DNA of 64,000 nucleotides from Reticulitermes speratus. Lineage: Eukaryota; Arthropoda; Insecta; Blattodea; Rhinotermitidae. The stretch is taken from assembly GCA_021186555.1 (NCBI GenBank), contig JAJKFL010000026.1, positions 1,736,001-1,800,000 of the forward strand, read 5' to 3'. The notes beneath the pieces are model-generated. The model ran no database searches and was not told the DNA's origin. It saw only the letters and a list, made by a program, of their open reading frames with translations. This document shows positions 31,516 to 44,900 of this stretch, one piece after another. Position 1 is the stretch's first letter. Every line of letters begins with the position of its first letter. The translations under genes were made by a program, and so were the position numbers.

Positions 31516-32817
31516 TCATTCAGATTTAGATGGACAAATATCAGACACATGACAGCAATTTGGATACCCTGCATGTTTGTTAAGGATGATATGGACTGAT
31601 GTATCACTAGTATGAACGAGCTGATGTTTCTTCAGACCATTTTGCTGACTGAATGACTTTTGACACACACCACAAGTGTAAGGACGCTCACCAGTATGTA
31701 CACGCTGATGTCTCTTTAGATTACTCTGCTCACTGAATGACTCAACGCATATACCACAAGAATATGGACGCTCACCAGTATGTGTAAGTCGATGCTTCTT
31801 CAGACTACCCTGCTGACTGAAAGACTTGTTACACACACCACAGATATATGGACGCTCACCAGTATGAATGCGCTGATGTTTCTTCATACTACTCTGCTGA
31901 CTGAATGTTTTATTACATGTACCACAGTTATATGGACGCTCACCAGTATGTGTGCGCTCATGTCTCTTCAGATTGCCGGGCTCACTAAATGACTCATCAC
32001 ATACACCACACACATAGGGACGCTCACCAGTATGTGTGCGCTCATGTCTCTTCAGACCACCCTGCTCACTAAAGGACTCATTACATATACCACACGTGTA
32101 TGGACGCTCACCAGTATGTATACGCTGATGTTTCTTCAAATTACTGTGCAAGTTGAAAAACTTGTTACAAACATCACAGCCATATGGACGCTCACCAGTG
32201 TGTACTGTTTGATGTCTCCTCAGAATATCCTTTGCAGTGAATGACTTATCACAAATTGCACAGGTATAAGGACGCTCACCAGTATGAATCCGCTGATGTA
32301 GTTTCAAATTACTCTGCTTACTGTATGACTTATTACAAATAGCACAAGTATATGCATGCTCCCCTGTATGTATGCTTTGATGTTCCTTCCAATGACTATG
32401 CTGAATGAACGACTTTCTACATATATCACAAGCATATGGACGCTCACCAGTATGTATGCGCTGATGTTTCTTCAGACTACCCTGATCACTGAATGACTTA
32501 CTACATACATTACATGTATATGGACGTTCACCAGTATGTATGCGCTGATGTCTCTTCAGACTATTGTGCTCGCTGAATGATTCATTACACAGACCACAAG
32601 AATATGGACGTTCACCAGTATGTATGCGTCGGTGTTTCTTCAGATCATTCTGATACATGAACAGTTTATTACACACATCACATGAAAATGCTTGTGCCTC
32701 ACTATGAATGCGTTTATGTTTTCTCAGACTACTTTGATTAGTGTACAATTTATTACACACACCACAGGAATATGGATGCACCTCTACATGTGTGAGTTCA
32801 TCTTCAATGTCTATATT
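31516..32817 (-). CDS. ZNF gene B: finger exon, 14 C2H2 fingers
   Basis: The exon begins after TTTTCCTTTTCCAG with NIDIEDELTHVEVHPY and runs open to the stop at 31516-31518 (433 codons). It has fourteen C2H2 fingers with HTGERPY linkers, and every Cys and His ligand pair is present. Unlike gene A, contact positions vary from finger to finger (for example NDLKK, HSHWKE, AKDILRR, LHSNLKK), so it could read a complex DNA site. The tail is TSDTSVHIILNKHAGYPNCC. The first two fingers closely match gene A. It is the most intact gene of the cluster. Confidence 0.93.
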   Translation of the reverse strand, partial: NIDIEDELTHVEVHPYSCGVCNKLYTNQSSLRKHKRIHSEAQAFSCDVCNKLFMYQNDLKKHRRIHTGERPYSCGLCNESFSEHNSLKRHQRIHTGERPYTCNVCSKSFSDQGSLKKHQRIHTGERPYACDICRKSFIQHSHWKEHQSIHTGEHAYTCAICNKSYSKQSNLKLHQRIHTGERPYTCAICDKSFTAKDILRRHQTVHTGERPYGCDVCNKFFNLHSNLKKHQRIHTGERPYTCGICNESFSEQGGLKRHERTHTGERPYVCGVCDESFSEPGNLKRHERTHTGERPYNCGTCNKTFSQQSSMKKHQRIHTGERPYICGVCNKSFSQQGSLKKHRLTHTGERPYSCGICVESFSEQSNLKRHQRVHTGERPYTCGVCQKSFSQQNGLKKHQLVHTSDTSVHIILNKHAGYPNCCHVSDICPSKSE

Positions 32818-33236
32818 CTGGAAAAGGAAAAGTTGATTCAGATATATTAATACCGTATGTACACAAATGCAACACTTGGGGTTTTCCTTAAATTTGCACA
32901 CCAAATATGTGAAGTCATCTTAAATTTGTATAAAAGCACCAACCGGACCACCATGTACCAGACCGTAGCAAACCGTATCGCTCTGAATTGGACCAAGCAG
33001 AGCCAAACCAAGGCATGCATTACCAAATTGTCATATGTAGACAAAAAAGAGAACAGGGCACGACTCAAGTTAACTGGCACAATGTCCTTTTTTTTTAATT
33101 GACTCTGTTCATCGTCTAATTTCTTAAAGAAGCACAATGTTTCAGAAGTCGGAACTGTTTCCGTCTCCAGGCAAAGAATCACCTAACCTGGTAAGTAAGT
33201 TTATAAGCCAGGAAATATAAATTTATTACTTAGTCA

Positions 33237-33437
33237 GTGTGGATCATAGTGGCATGGCAGCGCATTTCACCAGAACTGTTTGTGAAGGGTTTTAAACAGT
33301 GCTGTATATCCAATGCAATGGATGAGACTGATGATATGTTGTGGAATGGCAGTGAAGAGGATGGGAACGTTAGGAGTGAGTGAGAGGAAGACGAAGGTGC
33401 TGACTGTGAAGATGGAGACAGTGACACTGACTGGTAA
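33237..33437 (+). pseudogene. pogo-like transposase C-terminus, copy B
   Basis: VWIIVAWQRISPELFVKGFK, QCCISNAMDETDDMLWNG and the tail DGDSDTDW, with the same in-frame TGA as copy A. It has the uninterrupted GATGATATGTTG that serves as the empty site for the mariner in unit C. Confidence 0.7.
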
Positions 33438-34741
33438 AGGTACATAGAATCTGACATGCTTTGTGTACTAAGTACATAAAATTAACAGTAAAATACTTTC
33501 TTCTTATCAGACATTTTATTCTTTAGAGAGTCGTCTTAGATTAGTGTCGTCTGGCATTCAGGTAAATATGGTAAGCAGAAGAATCAGTTTGAAACAGGGT
33601 ACAAACAGGGTGAATACCTACAAGCCCTGTAATCAGAACGAAATTCTACCATACAACTAGGAACTCATACAGACTGTTGAAAATAATGATTTTGCACTGT
33701 GATGAGACAAGAACAGACAAATACAAAACCCAAGTATAATGACAGCAATTAGAATGGCAAAGGGAGAGAAACTTAGCTGAGGACTGTGTGGAGAATGCAT
33801 CGGGGTGCAAATACACACAACAGCTTCATTACAACTTTTATTACAAAGAGACTGAATAAGAAGAAGCTCAAGCAGAGAGGAAAACTTATGTTCAGTAAAT
33901 TGATCCAAAAAAAATGGGTATTTATATCACTTATGTTCCAATTTTGGCAAGTGGCATACCTTTCCACTTACTAAACTGAATCAAAAGAATTTTTTCATAG
34001 TCTCAACACAACGTTATTTGCAAACAATCCTTTACAATACTAGCTACATATTCCCACTTTTTATTAAAGCCATATTCAAGCTAACCACTACATAAATGTC
34101 AAGATTTAAAGGTATCCTTACATTATACATCAAATCTGTGTGGTAGTAAGATCTCACAACTTACAGAAGGGTTTTATTTCAATTATTTAAAGTTTTAGAA
34201 GATTTTAAACTTCACATAGTTTCAAATAAAAGTAATAAACAGAGCAATCACAAAATCACAGAGCTAAATAATATAGATAAAAAGCTTTTCTAAGATCTGA
34301 GATCACATTACTGCTATGATTTGATATACGATAAAAGGTGACTCTTACATCTGTACATTTTGTGCTGTTAGCCTGAGGATTGCTTTACTATGAAGCCAAA
34401 ACAAGAAACTAGTATTTAATGATGAAATTTTGTTGACAGAGTGAAAAAGTATTTTTCATTCAATTTACTTATGGTTTAATGTACTGTGCTGCTAGCACCT
34501 AAGCTTAAATGGAGTCAAAATAGTAAGATGACTGGAAATCGATGCAATGACGTGGTTTCTAATAAAGCTGGTCTGTCCTACTCAAATAATATGTTACTAC
34601 TGTCTCGGAGGCAATGAGAATAATTTAGAAAGCTGCTGTCAACACAGCCCTTATCCAGCCACAAACTATGACTGGGTACTTTCAGCACCACCTGCGTCCT
34701 AACAGTGCCAGACTATAAGAAGTCTGCTGTACATTACTCAC
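33438..34741. other. Intron of gene B; short module 1, array lost
   Basis: 33737-34070 matches the start of module 1. It then jumps straight to sequence matching 2410 onward, so about 2 kb including the tandem array are absent. It holds no gene. Confidence 0.6.
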
Positions 34742-34906
34742 CTCATGTTCTGCTTTTGTTGCTGGTAATGTTAGTGCCAAAGGATCCTCCTCCTCCGATA
34801 CATATGAGACCTCCTCAACTTTTGTAACCTTATTTCCATCATCAGAAGCTGTCACAAACATCCCAGTGCACAAATCTGGAACAGCTTCCAATATATCTGT
34901 GCAGTT
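34742..34906 (-). CDS. ZNF gene B: acidic N-terminal exon (55 codons)
   Basis: NCTDILEAVPDLCTGMFV..., with TKVEEVSYVSEEEDPLALTL, ending KAEHE before GTGAGT. 165 bp, phase 0 to phase 0, acceptor TGATTTACAG. It joins in frame to the gene B finger exon. Confidence 0.77.
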
Positions 34907-35470
34907 CTGTAAATCACAGTACACTAATCACTCATAAGTATAATCTCTCAATACATTAAAATTGTCGAACTTCTCATAAATAAACAATTCTACCGAGAAA
35001 CAATTGTGGATGGCAAGACAGTTGCCTAAGGATCACCATAATACATGTCTCGTACCAACATTTAATCTATGACATATTCGTGAATTGTGCAGAACACCAT
35101 GCATGTAGCCACACACTCATGCAGAAGTGCCACATATCACACTGTTTCTCAAGTTATAAGTGCCTGGACATGCAAACTACTGCATATAATTTGTGTACAG
35201 ACTTACTGTAACACAATTCAAGAAAGGACCACAAGCCTATTAATCTTTTATCTATCCACATATTACTAATTCTGCTGGACAGGGAACCAACATGCCAAGG
35301 AATCATACACAATCTATTAAATATCAATATCTTGAAAACGCAGCTCTTCACCAGAGTAGACTAAAAATGATTGCTTTATACATGTAAAATTGTCTGCCCA
35401 AACAGAGCATGGAACAAAACACACACACACACAAATAAGCACCACAAAAATATTTCATAACAATGCTCAC

Positions 35471-35593
35471 CTCATATTCAGTTTTCACGGACAAAACTGA
35501 GGGTCTGTAAACCTCATCAGTTTTCATGTCAGTGCAATCTTCCTCACCCACAACATCCACATCTCTCTCTACTTTGACTGCATCACTGTTTAG
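35471..35593 (-). CDS. ZNF gene B: 41-codon exon (type 2)
   Basis: LNSDAVKVERDVDVVGEED..., DMKTDEVYRPSVLSVKTEYE, acceptor CAATTTTACAG, donor GAG|GTGAGC. 123 bp. VKVE, MKTD and VKTE lie at regular spacing. Confidence 0.75.
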
Positions 35594-35997
35594 CTGTAAA
35601 ATTGAAATAAAAAGGTAATACTAACGAAGGTTTTCTGACTCTACCTTCCAGCACTGTTCATATGACAGTCTTCAGCGTTTTGATATTGTGCACAATCCTA
35701 CGATGACAACAATACCACAGAGGAATGTGCCTCCCATATTTTCCGACATTGACATTATGTTCTGAGAGATATGGAAGTAAAATTCAAGACAGAACCAGCA
35801 CATTCCTCTGAAATGTTGGTTTCAAATCTCATATCACTGTAAGGTACAGATGTACTAGTGAGTGTACAGAAAGTAACATAAAATATATTCACAAGAAAAC
35901 AGCATAAGATAATTTCTCTTAACAAGTCCATGCAGGACACGCAAATGCACACAGAACTCAACAACCACCATAAGAATCATCTGAAAACATGGCTCAC

Positions 35998-36120
35998 CTC
36001 AGGGTCATACTTCTCTATGGAAAAGGCTGAAGGTAAGTAAACTGTGTAAGGTTCCATGCTAATGGAATCCCCTTCCCCTGGAACACCGATATCTGTTTCT
36101 GTTTTCACTGTATTAGCTTC
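35998..36120 (-). CDS. ZNF gene B: 41-codon exon (type 3)
   Basis: EANTVKTETDIGVPGEGDS, SMEPYTVYLPSAF and EKYDPE, donor GAG|GTGAGC. 123 bp, open. It differs from the gene A exon by several amino acid changes but no indel. Confidence 0.75.
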
Positions 36121-39100
36121 CTGTTGTAAATACATAAATAACAGCTAATTCCATTAGACGAAACATTACTTATGGTGTTAATAAACATGCAAAACACTAC
36201 ACACCATGCACAACAGTTCATTCCACACCTCAACATATATAATATTTTTATAATGAGACAAAAACAGCACTAAAGAAATGGTATGAAGTTTGCAAAGGTT
36301 GGGAAGTTGGTCGAGAACACAATATCACATACGGTATTTAACAGCCAAACGCTATCTGACAAACTGCTCTTCATATAAACAGCTCTCAGAGGCACAAAAT
36401 GTTGCAACGTTCTGTGCTCAACAAAGCACGTGAACTGTGCGTTACCAAAGCTACATACCTATAACCAACTGCTGTGCTAGTATCAATGCCTACAGCCTGT
36501 TTAGCAAGCTTCTCATGTTCAACAACCAAGGTGGAACTCTTTTTTTCTAATATTGGTGTTACTGTTTTTAAACTAAGTTTCTGTAAACTTTATTTTGTAT
36601 GGACTGTGTATTTTATCGTAAGTTTAAGCCAAAATCCAACAAATGTGCAAGATTATTAGCACGTATTAGATGTATTTTCAACCCCTACATATGTTTCGGC
36701 AAATGAATTGAAATCCTCACAGGGTATTTATCAAAGGACTATAACAGGTGACTGCATCCAATTACAAAATATGTTGTTTCACAGTAGAAGTATTTTACAT
36801 ATGTCACAATTTAATATGTATAGATGCACAAGGCAATAAAATGTATATTTAAAAAATAATAATACACTATGCCACAAGTAGATTATAAAAAATATATATA
36901 CATATAGTCTTACATGAGTCGATATTAGCATTACAAGGTTATGATAGTTTTTAAAAACTGGTTATTGGCCATGCATACATTCCCAAATTTATTTATATTG
37001 AAGTTTCTAGGACAGGATTGACAACAGATTAACCACACACTTTCACATGTTTCACTACTATATAACAAAAGTATATTACGTCCACGTTAGAAGAGGATTA
37101 CAAAATTTTGAAGATGACTGTACACTTAAGTTCTTGTGACTGTCACAGTCATGAACAAAACCTGGGGTGTGCTTCAGTGGCCTAACAGCAGAGTATGTTC
37201 AAATAATGGATCAACTGAAGTTGACCAAATTTGTATCACTTTACATGGTAGGGGATATGTTTAAGGCTGCACTCCTTTCATTTGCAGCCACCAACACATG
37301 CAGTACAGTCTCCTATCTCAACCTCACACACCACACGACAGTAAGGGACATGGCTTGTTATACACATGGCTACAGAACATGACCGAACCACAGAGGTAGA
37401 GAACTAATGGTTTGCAGAAAATAAGAGGCAACTGCACAATTGCATGTTCACATGACAGTAAAACTTTAAGTAACACCTAAAAAGGGGTGATCAAGCAGGG
37501 CCTATCAATTAGTCAGATGTTCAGGGTTGTCCAAAAACAAAACACAGAAGAAAGATCTGATGATGAAAAGATGATTTCACCCACACATGTACTCCAGGAT
37601 TACAAAGGTGAGGACAAACAGCAATATACATCAGTTCACTAGTTATATGACTTGTGAAAGACAAAACACAACACTTTTGTAACGGTTAATACTGTGCTGT
37701 TCGGACAGACAGACTTATACTACAAAAAGTACCTGGATAAAACAGATGAAACACCGTTTCCAGTATGTGACGTTACTCAACATGAAATGTCTTTTCCATT
37801 CATAACTAATCTAAACGAACATGACAGCCTGAAATAATACTTTACAATGACTAAAGGAGTTCCCTACACACTATCACAGAATAACAATGAAATGTTTTGG
37901 AGTTCCCTCACATTCATCAGTATTTGCTATGTTATACCATGTCAACTATTTAATACCGGTGTCTCAGAGTGCAGTGCCTCTATCTTCAGAGACACATAGT
38001 TCAAAAAAATTAAGCTGGATTGGATAATATCCGCATATTATATGGGTAAGAACGACAGTGACAGTGAGCCAATTGTACTAGTAGGGTTATGCACTAGGCA
38101 AAACATGGGGAATGAAGCAGGCATGTTGAGCAGCACAGACCGCACGTCAGCAATGAGTTACTGGAATGCAGTAACCCCCTTCAATAGGTGGGTACTATGA
38201 GAAGCGAAATTGAGTGAAGGTTATCAGGGTGTAGTTTGTAGTGGAGATAGTGAAGATGAATTGATGAGGGGGGAAGTAGAGATCATGGGTAGAATAACCT
38301 TACAGATTTCAGAACATGAAAATAAAAATTAACAAATGCTCTCAATAATACATTTAGTTCTTTGGCCATGTATAACCAGTAGACCAGAAGACAGAAACCA
38401 TTTCTGTACACACAAGCACAAAACACTCACCATTCTGTCTTCACAACAAGAAATATTTCTTCAACACTGTGCTGCAGTACACGTATTGACATTCATAACT
38501 CAGGAGTCTGCAGAAACTTCTGCATGCTCAAAAGGCATTCGTCACACATGATGAACTGTTGGTTGTGGGTTCAAGTGGCTTACAAGAATCCTACTCATAC
38601 AGATAAGGTCTCTGATAAGTGTATCGAATTAGGAGTATTCGGTACAAATCCTGAAAGGAAACAAATTGATTACATAAGTAGGTTTTAAATTTATAAAAGA
38701 TTTCTCCTGACCTAGGCAAAGCTTAGGTTTGCTGCCCCCTTCTATTAGTGCACAACTTACGATATACAATAATCATAATAATAAACTTTGTTATCAATTT
38801 ATGGAAGTGCAGTTGTTCATGTACTTTATTTCAGCTTCCTCACTTCTACACAGGAATTCTGCTGCCTCCTGATGCAGCCTAGTTCCCCAGTGGGCTGAAC
38901 TGGCCCTGGTCGTTAACCATCCACAACACCACAATTAAAAAAAATAATGATAATTCACACACAAACAGTTATGATATAACAATTCATCAGACTTCATACA
39001 ACACACGTAAGTGACGATCCACACATACAGCACTGTGCTAATGTGTGTATATGTCACAGATTCTGAACGAAGCATAAGTTTACACCATCTGTATACTTAT

Positions 39101-39776
39101 AAATACAGTTGTAAGAACAACATATGACCATCAGGGGAACTAATTATAGATTTTGTTACAGAACACTTTACACACTCATATTAATATCAGGGGGGTAACT
39201 GCTGAACTGCCCTTAATTTCTGAAATCAAAAACTGAAAGCAAGTGTTCAAGGTAAACACAAAAATTGTGTCAATCCATCACATCAGTCTTCACATGTTAC
39301 ATCTGCACCTAAAATCCACCTATATTCTCCATACATATACATATCAACAAGATCATATAATAAATAAAAACAGCAGACACAAAGTAAATCCAGCTGGTAT
39401 CTAAACATCTCCATACACAACAGTCCTTAGTGAGAAGGTGATACTTGCTCAGGTGGTGAAAAAATTGTATGACATTTGTCAGTTCTAAAGCTTCTTCATT
39501 ATGTCCACAACATCATACTACTACACCTTATAATGAACACAATCAAACCTGTCCCATCATTCCATATTGTGCTTAACCATTTCTTGTGCATCACACAACA
39601 CAGTTACATGAAAATTATTTCCCCCTCACAATTAACTCAAATGTAGTGAAATCTTTCAAAATCCACATCTCTGACACAACTGGGCTTATGGCAACATATA
39701 CATGTTTATGAAATGGAACAGGTGAAGGGTTAATACAACCATCTTATGTTTTACACTCAGGGCTTCCAGTCTTTAC
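36121..39776. other. Long intron of gene B
   Basis: Colinear with 21928-25614 in unit A. It lacks the SINE found at 61016 in unit C, so it is an empty-site copy. The hammerhead-like trace is at 36682-36724 (stem I damaged: CACAGGG instead of CACGGGG). Confidence 0.55.
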
Positions 39777-39818
39777 CTTCAGTTTTGTAGTATTTTCTTC
39801 TCCAGCACTTGTCGTTTC
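39777..39818 (-). CDS. ZNF gene B: 14-codon exon
   Basis: ETTSAGEENTTKLK between acceptor GTATTACAG and donor GTAAAG. 42 bp, phase 0 to phase 0. Same peptide as gene A, but with a sound donor. Confidence 0.6.
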
Positions 39819-40577
39819 CTGTAATACGCCAAAATTAAATAACTTGTGGATTTATTTCCACCACAAATAAAACAACTACCTGAACATGTACTAGTGCTTC
39901 AGAGTTAAGTACTGAATTGAAGTACACTCAGAGCTGCATACATTTAGAGCAGGAAGCATGACAAAGTTGAAATGACATGCATGGTGCAGGGAGGTAACAA
40001 AAACTATTAGCGATTGTAAAGGAAAAACTAATAAGAATTACATGTGAAATCCTCATTTTTTAGTACTACTCTTAATTTGCAAACAGGACATTATTGGCAC
40101 TGTGCCTTCTTTCACAGCAACACTATAAGTGCGGCATTGCAATTGGACCGACACTCCTGATATTTGCACTATTACCTAACGTTAAATGTGCCGTGAGTAA
40201 TAACCCTATATTACACAGCAGGGTAATGACAATCATTCAGGAAACCACAATTCCGAAACTACCGTGACGGTGGTGGAAACGTGTAAGAGGAAACACCGTA
40301 GAAAATTTTAAATTCTCTCGTTATCCGTCGCTGTAAAGATAGTTTGGTACATTCTAGAAACCATGTTCACTACTATATGAATGGCACTATTAAATTGCCA
40401 TACGCTACCTTTTTTTTTTTTTTGTACCAGATGTAAATTACCCTCCTGAGAGCTACTTAACCTCTAACACGTAAAATAAAAAGCATAACCGTAACACAGA
40501 ACCTTCTCAAACATCTAAGTCTGATAACACAGATAGAAATAAGATACTTATCTCACGTAATGTACTTCAAAATTTAC

Positions 40578-40627
40578 CTCCTATCTTTTTACAGAACCAA
40601 ACGCTCATAGTAACCGGCCAAAAACAT
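40578..40627 (-). pseudogene. ZNF gene B: decayed candidate first exon
   Basis: It aligns to 26365-26415 with a one-base loss. The frame that would join the next exon meets TAG just before the donor GAG|GTAAAT. Either the gene starts elsewhere or this exon is untranslated. Confidence 0.4.
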
Positions 40628-41914
40628 GGAAAATTATTTATTCCTGAGTAGCCATTTTCAAAAGTGGTGGCATCTAACAGCAACGCCACGCACCAACCGC
40701 CCAGGTTATTTGAAACAAACCTTTTTTAATTGCCGAATTTGTTTTCTGCATAGCTTTAAAAGTACAAAATTTGTTGTGGACATTCTGTGCAACGGTTTTG
40801 GAACCCAGAGCCAGCCACTACTTTTTTTTCTTTTTTCATTCATAACCTAGATGTGGCTTTGCATGCAGGAACAAATCTGTATCAGTTACAAGATGATATA
40901 CTTTGGCAAAGTTTCCGTTTATTGTAGACACTGTAGATATAACGTTTAGATATTTTGTTTCTTATCACTTCTCAAACTTCGAATTACTTAAGAACATTTC
41001 TTGTTATGGTGAATGGGTGCAATTTTGGTTACAATCTTTTCCTTGCATATATCTTACACTCTTACAACATGTGTTAACCTACAACTGACTTGTTGATGTG
41101 TATTGTAACAACACATTCTGTATACAATGTGAAGAGTACCCAAAAAAAAGTATCCAATCTCCACACCAAAAAAATCATTTCAGAATTTTCTCATTCAGGA
41201 GAAATCATAAAATAAACAGCTAAATATTATACCTATAGGATCTACAACAATGAGAAACTTGACCACTGTATACAGGAAAATATGTAACGAAAGAGTATGT
41301 ACACCTCTTGCACATTAAATTTTGAACCACTGGATCCTCCTGTACTGAATGGAGTTTAGAATTCAATGTTCTTACAAAAAACATGAACTTTTATTAATAG
41401 CTACTATAAATGTATGAACTGCGATTGGGAAGATTGTAATAAATGATATGTAATTGTGAGATCTCGCAATAACATATATATATGCATGTTTATGCCTATA
41501 ACTTAATTTTAAAACATTTTGTAAAAAAACCATAGGGACCGAAACATGTAGCTTACCTACAGCAGTATAAGATATACAGTTGTATTAGACGGTAATTTGA
41601 CTGTTCATTTCTTGTTCAAGAGATGTTATCAGAAATATTTTATGGTTCCTTGTTCTTCGTCTTTTTCTTTTGCACTACATAATGAAGATAACAGATGAGA
41701 AAAATATATGCCCCCCCCCCCACTTCTCAGTGTTCCAGAAAATAGCAGTTTATGGGCAAACAAAACAAAACATATTTTGAAATAAAAAATTACACCTGAA
41801 ATTAACTCATTCCATCTATAGCACCGTCTTAGCGATGAATCTATACACTAATACCTGTAGCTGTTCTGTTGTGCTTTACAGACGTGGTCATCGCTGAAAA
41901 CACGGAGTACCTTA
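40628..41914. other. Intergenic: upstream of gene B, 3' flank of gene C
   Basis: 40755-40815 keeps the end of the frame seen at 26545. From 40828 it matches 29172-30250 with an extra poly-pyrimidine stretch, and a C run occurs at 41711-41721. It ends at the 3' tip of the LINE, inside sequence that in unit B continues as TGCACACTGACC (30257). Confidence 0.6.
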
Positions 41915-41992
41915 GAATAGAATAGTAGCTGGGCGGTTGTCAGAGCGTCCCATGCACATCGACCAATATGATCCTTTGTGCAGCCCTTTTAT

Positions 41993-44900
41993 TCATTTGT
42001 TCAACAGCCCTGCACTTTGAGCAAAGTGCTGTAACCTGCTTACAGAAATATCCTTAAAGTACCCTGGTTTCATAAAGTGATGCCCCAGGTGTCTGAATTT
42101 TATTGCTGTCAAGGCCTCACAGTCACCCAGGATATGCAAGGCCGTTTCAGATGCCTGCTTGCATCTCTCACACTCAGGACTGTCTACCAGCCCCAATTTA
42201 ACAAGTGTCCCTTTAAATGACAGTGTCCTGTAACCAGCCCTGTCAGTATCCTTAGCTGGTTTCTGCTCAAACTAAGTAGTTCTCTAGCTCTTCTGGCTGA
42301 GGGTCTTTCAAGAAAGTTTCTTGCCTGTCTTTGTCCATAAATGGACTGCCAATATTCTGTATGTTTCCTATTCGTCCATCCCCTGATCACCTCCCTGGCA
42401 GTCTTAGCAGATATGCCCAGTGCAGGCTCAGGTCCTATAAATGTACGTGAGGAGCCCTGTCTAGCTAGTTTATCAGCCATTTCATTCCCGTCAATTCCCA
42501 TATGTCCCTGCACCCATATCAGTTGAACTCTGTTATGTTCTGCCAGTTTCATCAGGGATTGATGGCAATCCCAGACTAGTTTGGAATTAATCTGGAAGTT
42601 ATTAAGCACCTTAATGGCTGCTTGACTGTCTGAGAGAATATAGATGTTCCTACCTTTTTAGCCCTTTTCTACATTCTCCATTATACATGCCTTAATGGCA
42701 TATATTTCAGCCTGGAATACTGTTGTGTGGTGCCCGAGGCTGAAGCTATGCCCCCTCCCCGATCTCCATCTATACACCCCAGCACCAGTGCCCTCGTTGG
42801 TCTTAGACCCGTCTGTATACCATACCAGGCCTCCTTTATTGTCTGGATTAAATCCATTCTTCCATTCATGCCTGCTAGTAAGGTGAATCTTGAATGGTTT
42901 ATGAAATTCATATCTCGGTATCATTCTATCAGTCCCCATTAAAAGGATGGGTTCTTGCTCCATGTCCCGAGCCTTTTTGCGTGACCATAATTAGCAGATT
43001 TAGGTCTCCACTGTTGATTGCACATTAGTCTGTAGATTCCTGCCTGTGCCTCCGCCTCAATTACCACGTGCAGAGGCGGGAGTCCCAGGAGAACTTCCAT
43101 TGCTGCTATTGGTGTAGCCTTCATCACCCCTGTTATAGCCAGGCAGGCTAGTCTCTGTAGCTTATTTAACTCCCTTCTGCTGACGTTGTAGTTGACCCTT
43201 GTCCACCATACCGTTGCACCGTAGGTTAGAATGGGTCTAATTATAATAGTATAGATCCAGTGTAGTACCTTGGGCTTCAAACCCCAAGTTTTGCCAAATG
43301 TGCCTTTGCAGGTCCAAAAAGCTCTATAGGCCTTATTTATCACATTACCGAGCTGCGTCTTCCAAGTCAATCCCTTGTCCCAAGCGAGTCCTAGGTATTT
43401 GACTTCTGCAGCCAGTTCCAATTTATGTGCAGAGAGGGTTGGTTCTTTTAGGCCCCTTAAATCTCTCTTCCTTGTAAATGGTACAACCACCATCTTTTGT
43501 GGATTTATAGACAACTGAATCCTTTCACACCACTGCTGCACCATACTCAAGGCTTCCTGTAGCAGCTCTGAGACAGTATAAGGAAACTTTCCGTTCACTA
43601 GGATAGTAATATCATCAGCATACCCATCGCATATTAGCCATTCTCGTTGAGTCCTTCTATGAGTTCATCCACAACCATACTCCACAGCAGGGGTGACAAA
43701 ACGCCCCCCTTCGGACATCCCTTGGTCACAGACCCCTCCAGAGTTTCTCCTGCGAGTGTAGCTATGATTTTCCTTTTACCCAGCATGAAGTTGATCCACC
43801 GACATATCGTGTCCTCAAGCCCATGCCTTTTAGCTGCTTCTATTATGATGCTATGTGAGGTGCTATCAAATGCTCCCTCAATATCCAAGAAGGCTCCAAG
43901 TGTGACCTCTTTGTTTTCCACTGCTTTTTCAATGCATGTGATTACGTAGTGCAGTGCATTATCAGTGGACTTCCATGGTTGGTAGGCAAATTGGTATCAA
44001 TGCAGGGGTCACAGCCTCATAATCTCGTCTGTAATATGCCTGTCCACTAATTTTTCCATTGTTTTCAACATGAAAGACGATAGACTAATGGGACGATATG
44101 CCTTAGCCTCGGTATAGCTAGCCTTCCCGGGCTTAGGTATAAGCGTCACTTTAACTTGCCTCCAAGCTACGGGTATGTATCCCCTTGCTAGGCAGGCTCT
44201 AAAGATTTTGCATAGGTGTGTCGTTAAATATTCGACTCCCTGTTGCAATAATGCAGGTACAATCTCATCTGTTCCTGCCGATTTGAATGTATTTATCGCC
44301 CATTTTATTTTGGATTGGTCAATAATCCTTTTAGACAGTTCCCAGTCCTCCCTGTGGGCAATAAATGTCCCCAGGTTTGGCTGTCCGTCTTATCTCTACT
44401 CTTTCTCCTGCAGTAGCTCCCGAGAAGTGAACTCTATACAGTTCCCTCAGGGTCTCTATTCCTGCTTGTGTAGCCATTAGGTAGTTTGATGGAACCCACC
44501 TTATTGGCTGACTGATTGGCCATGATCCTCATTAGGCGGGCTCTGTCAGGTACATTTTCAATCCCCCGACATTCTTACCTCCACGAGTATCGTTTGGCTT
44601 TTCTTATTGCTTTGTGATAGCTGGTGAGGGCCATTTTATAAGGTTCCCAGTCACCTGTCTTCTTAGCTTTGTTAAAAAGCCTTCTTGTAGACGCTTTAAG
44701 GTGGCTCAAATCTTTATTCCTCCAAGGAACCTTCCTTGGTGAGAGAGCCATTCTAGCTGGACAATTTTTGTGATAGGAGAGAATGGCCTGTTGCACCAGG
44801 TCAACAGCCAACTCCACGTCCCTCACCGAGCGCACAACTCTTGGTACAGCTCCTAGATTTACCTTAAGGTCTTCCCGATAGGACTCCCAATTGGTTCACT

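Larger units (their letters stand above)
31516..40627 (-). other. ZNF gene B, whole-gene span (model)
   Basis: Exon order is 40578-40627 (doubtful, probably untranslated here), 39777-39818, 35998-36120, 35471-35593, 34742-34906 and 31516-32817. All donors from 39777 onward are GT and all acceptors AG, and every junction is phase 0. Joined, exons from 39777 give 14+41+41+55+433 residues. The start codon is not settled. A Met inside the type 3 exon (SMEP) is an alternative. Confidence 0.65.

Noticed and set aside
31780..32244. Plus-strand frames opposite the zinc-finger exons
   Set aside because: They are shadows of the finger coding on the other strand (MCALMSLQTT-type repeats).
12033..33182. 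Minus-strand frames of 93 and 111 codons after the finger exons
   Set aside because: The two copies share DNA but not a protein-like conservation pattern. The area is probably the outer part of a pogo relic.
8280..41570. Second hammerhead at the AAACATGTAGC sequence shared by the 3' flanks
   Set aside because: The GAAACATGTA half is seen only in the 41.5-kb copy, and no CUGANGA core lies upstream at a proper distance.
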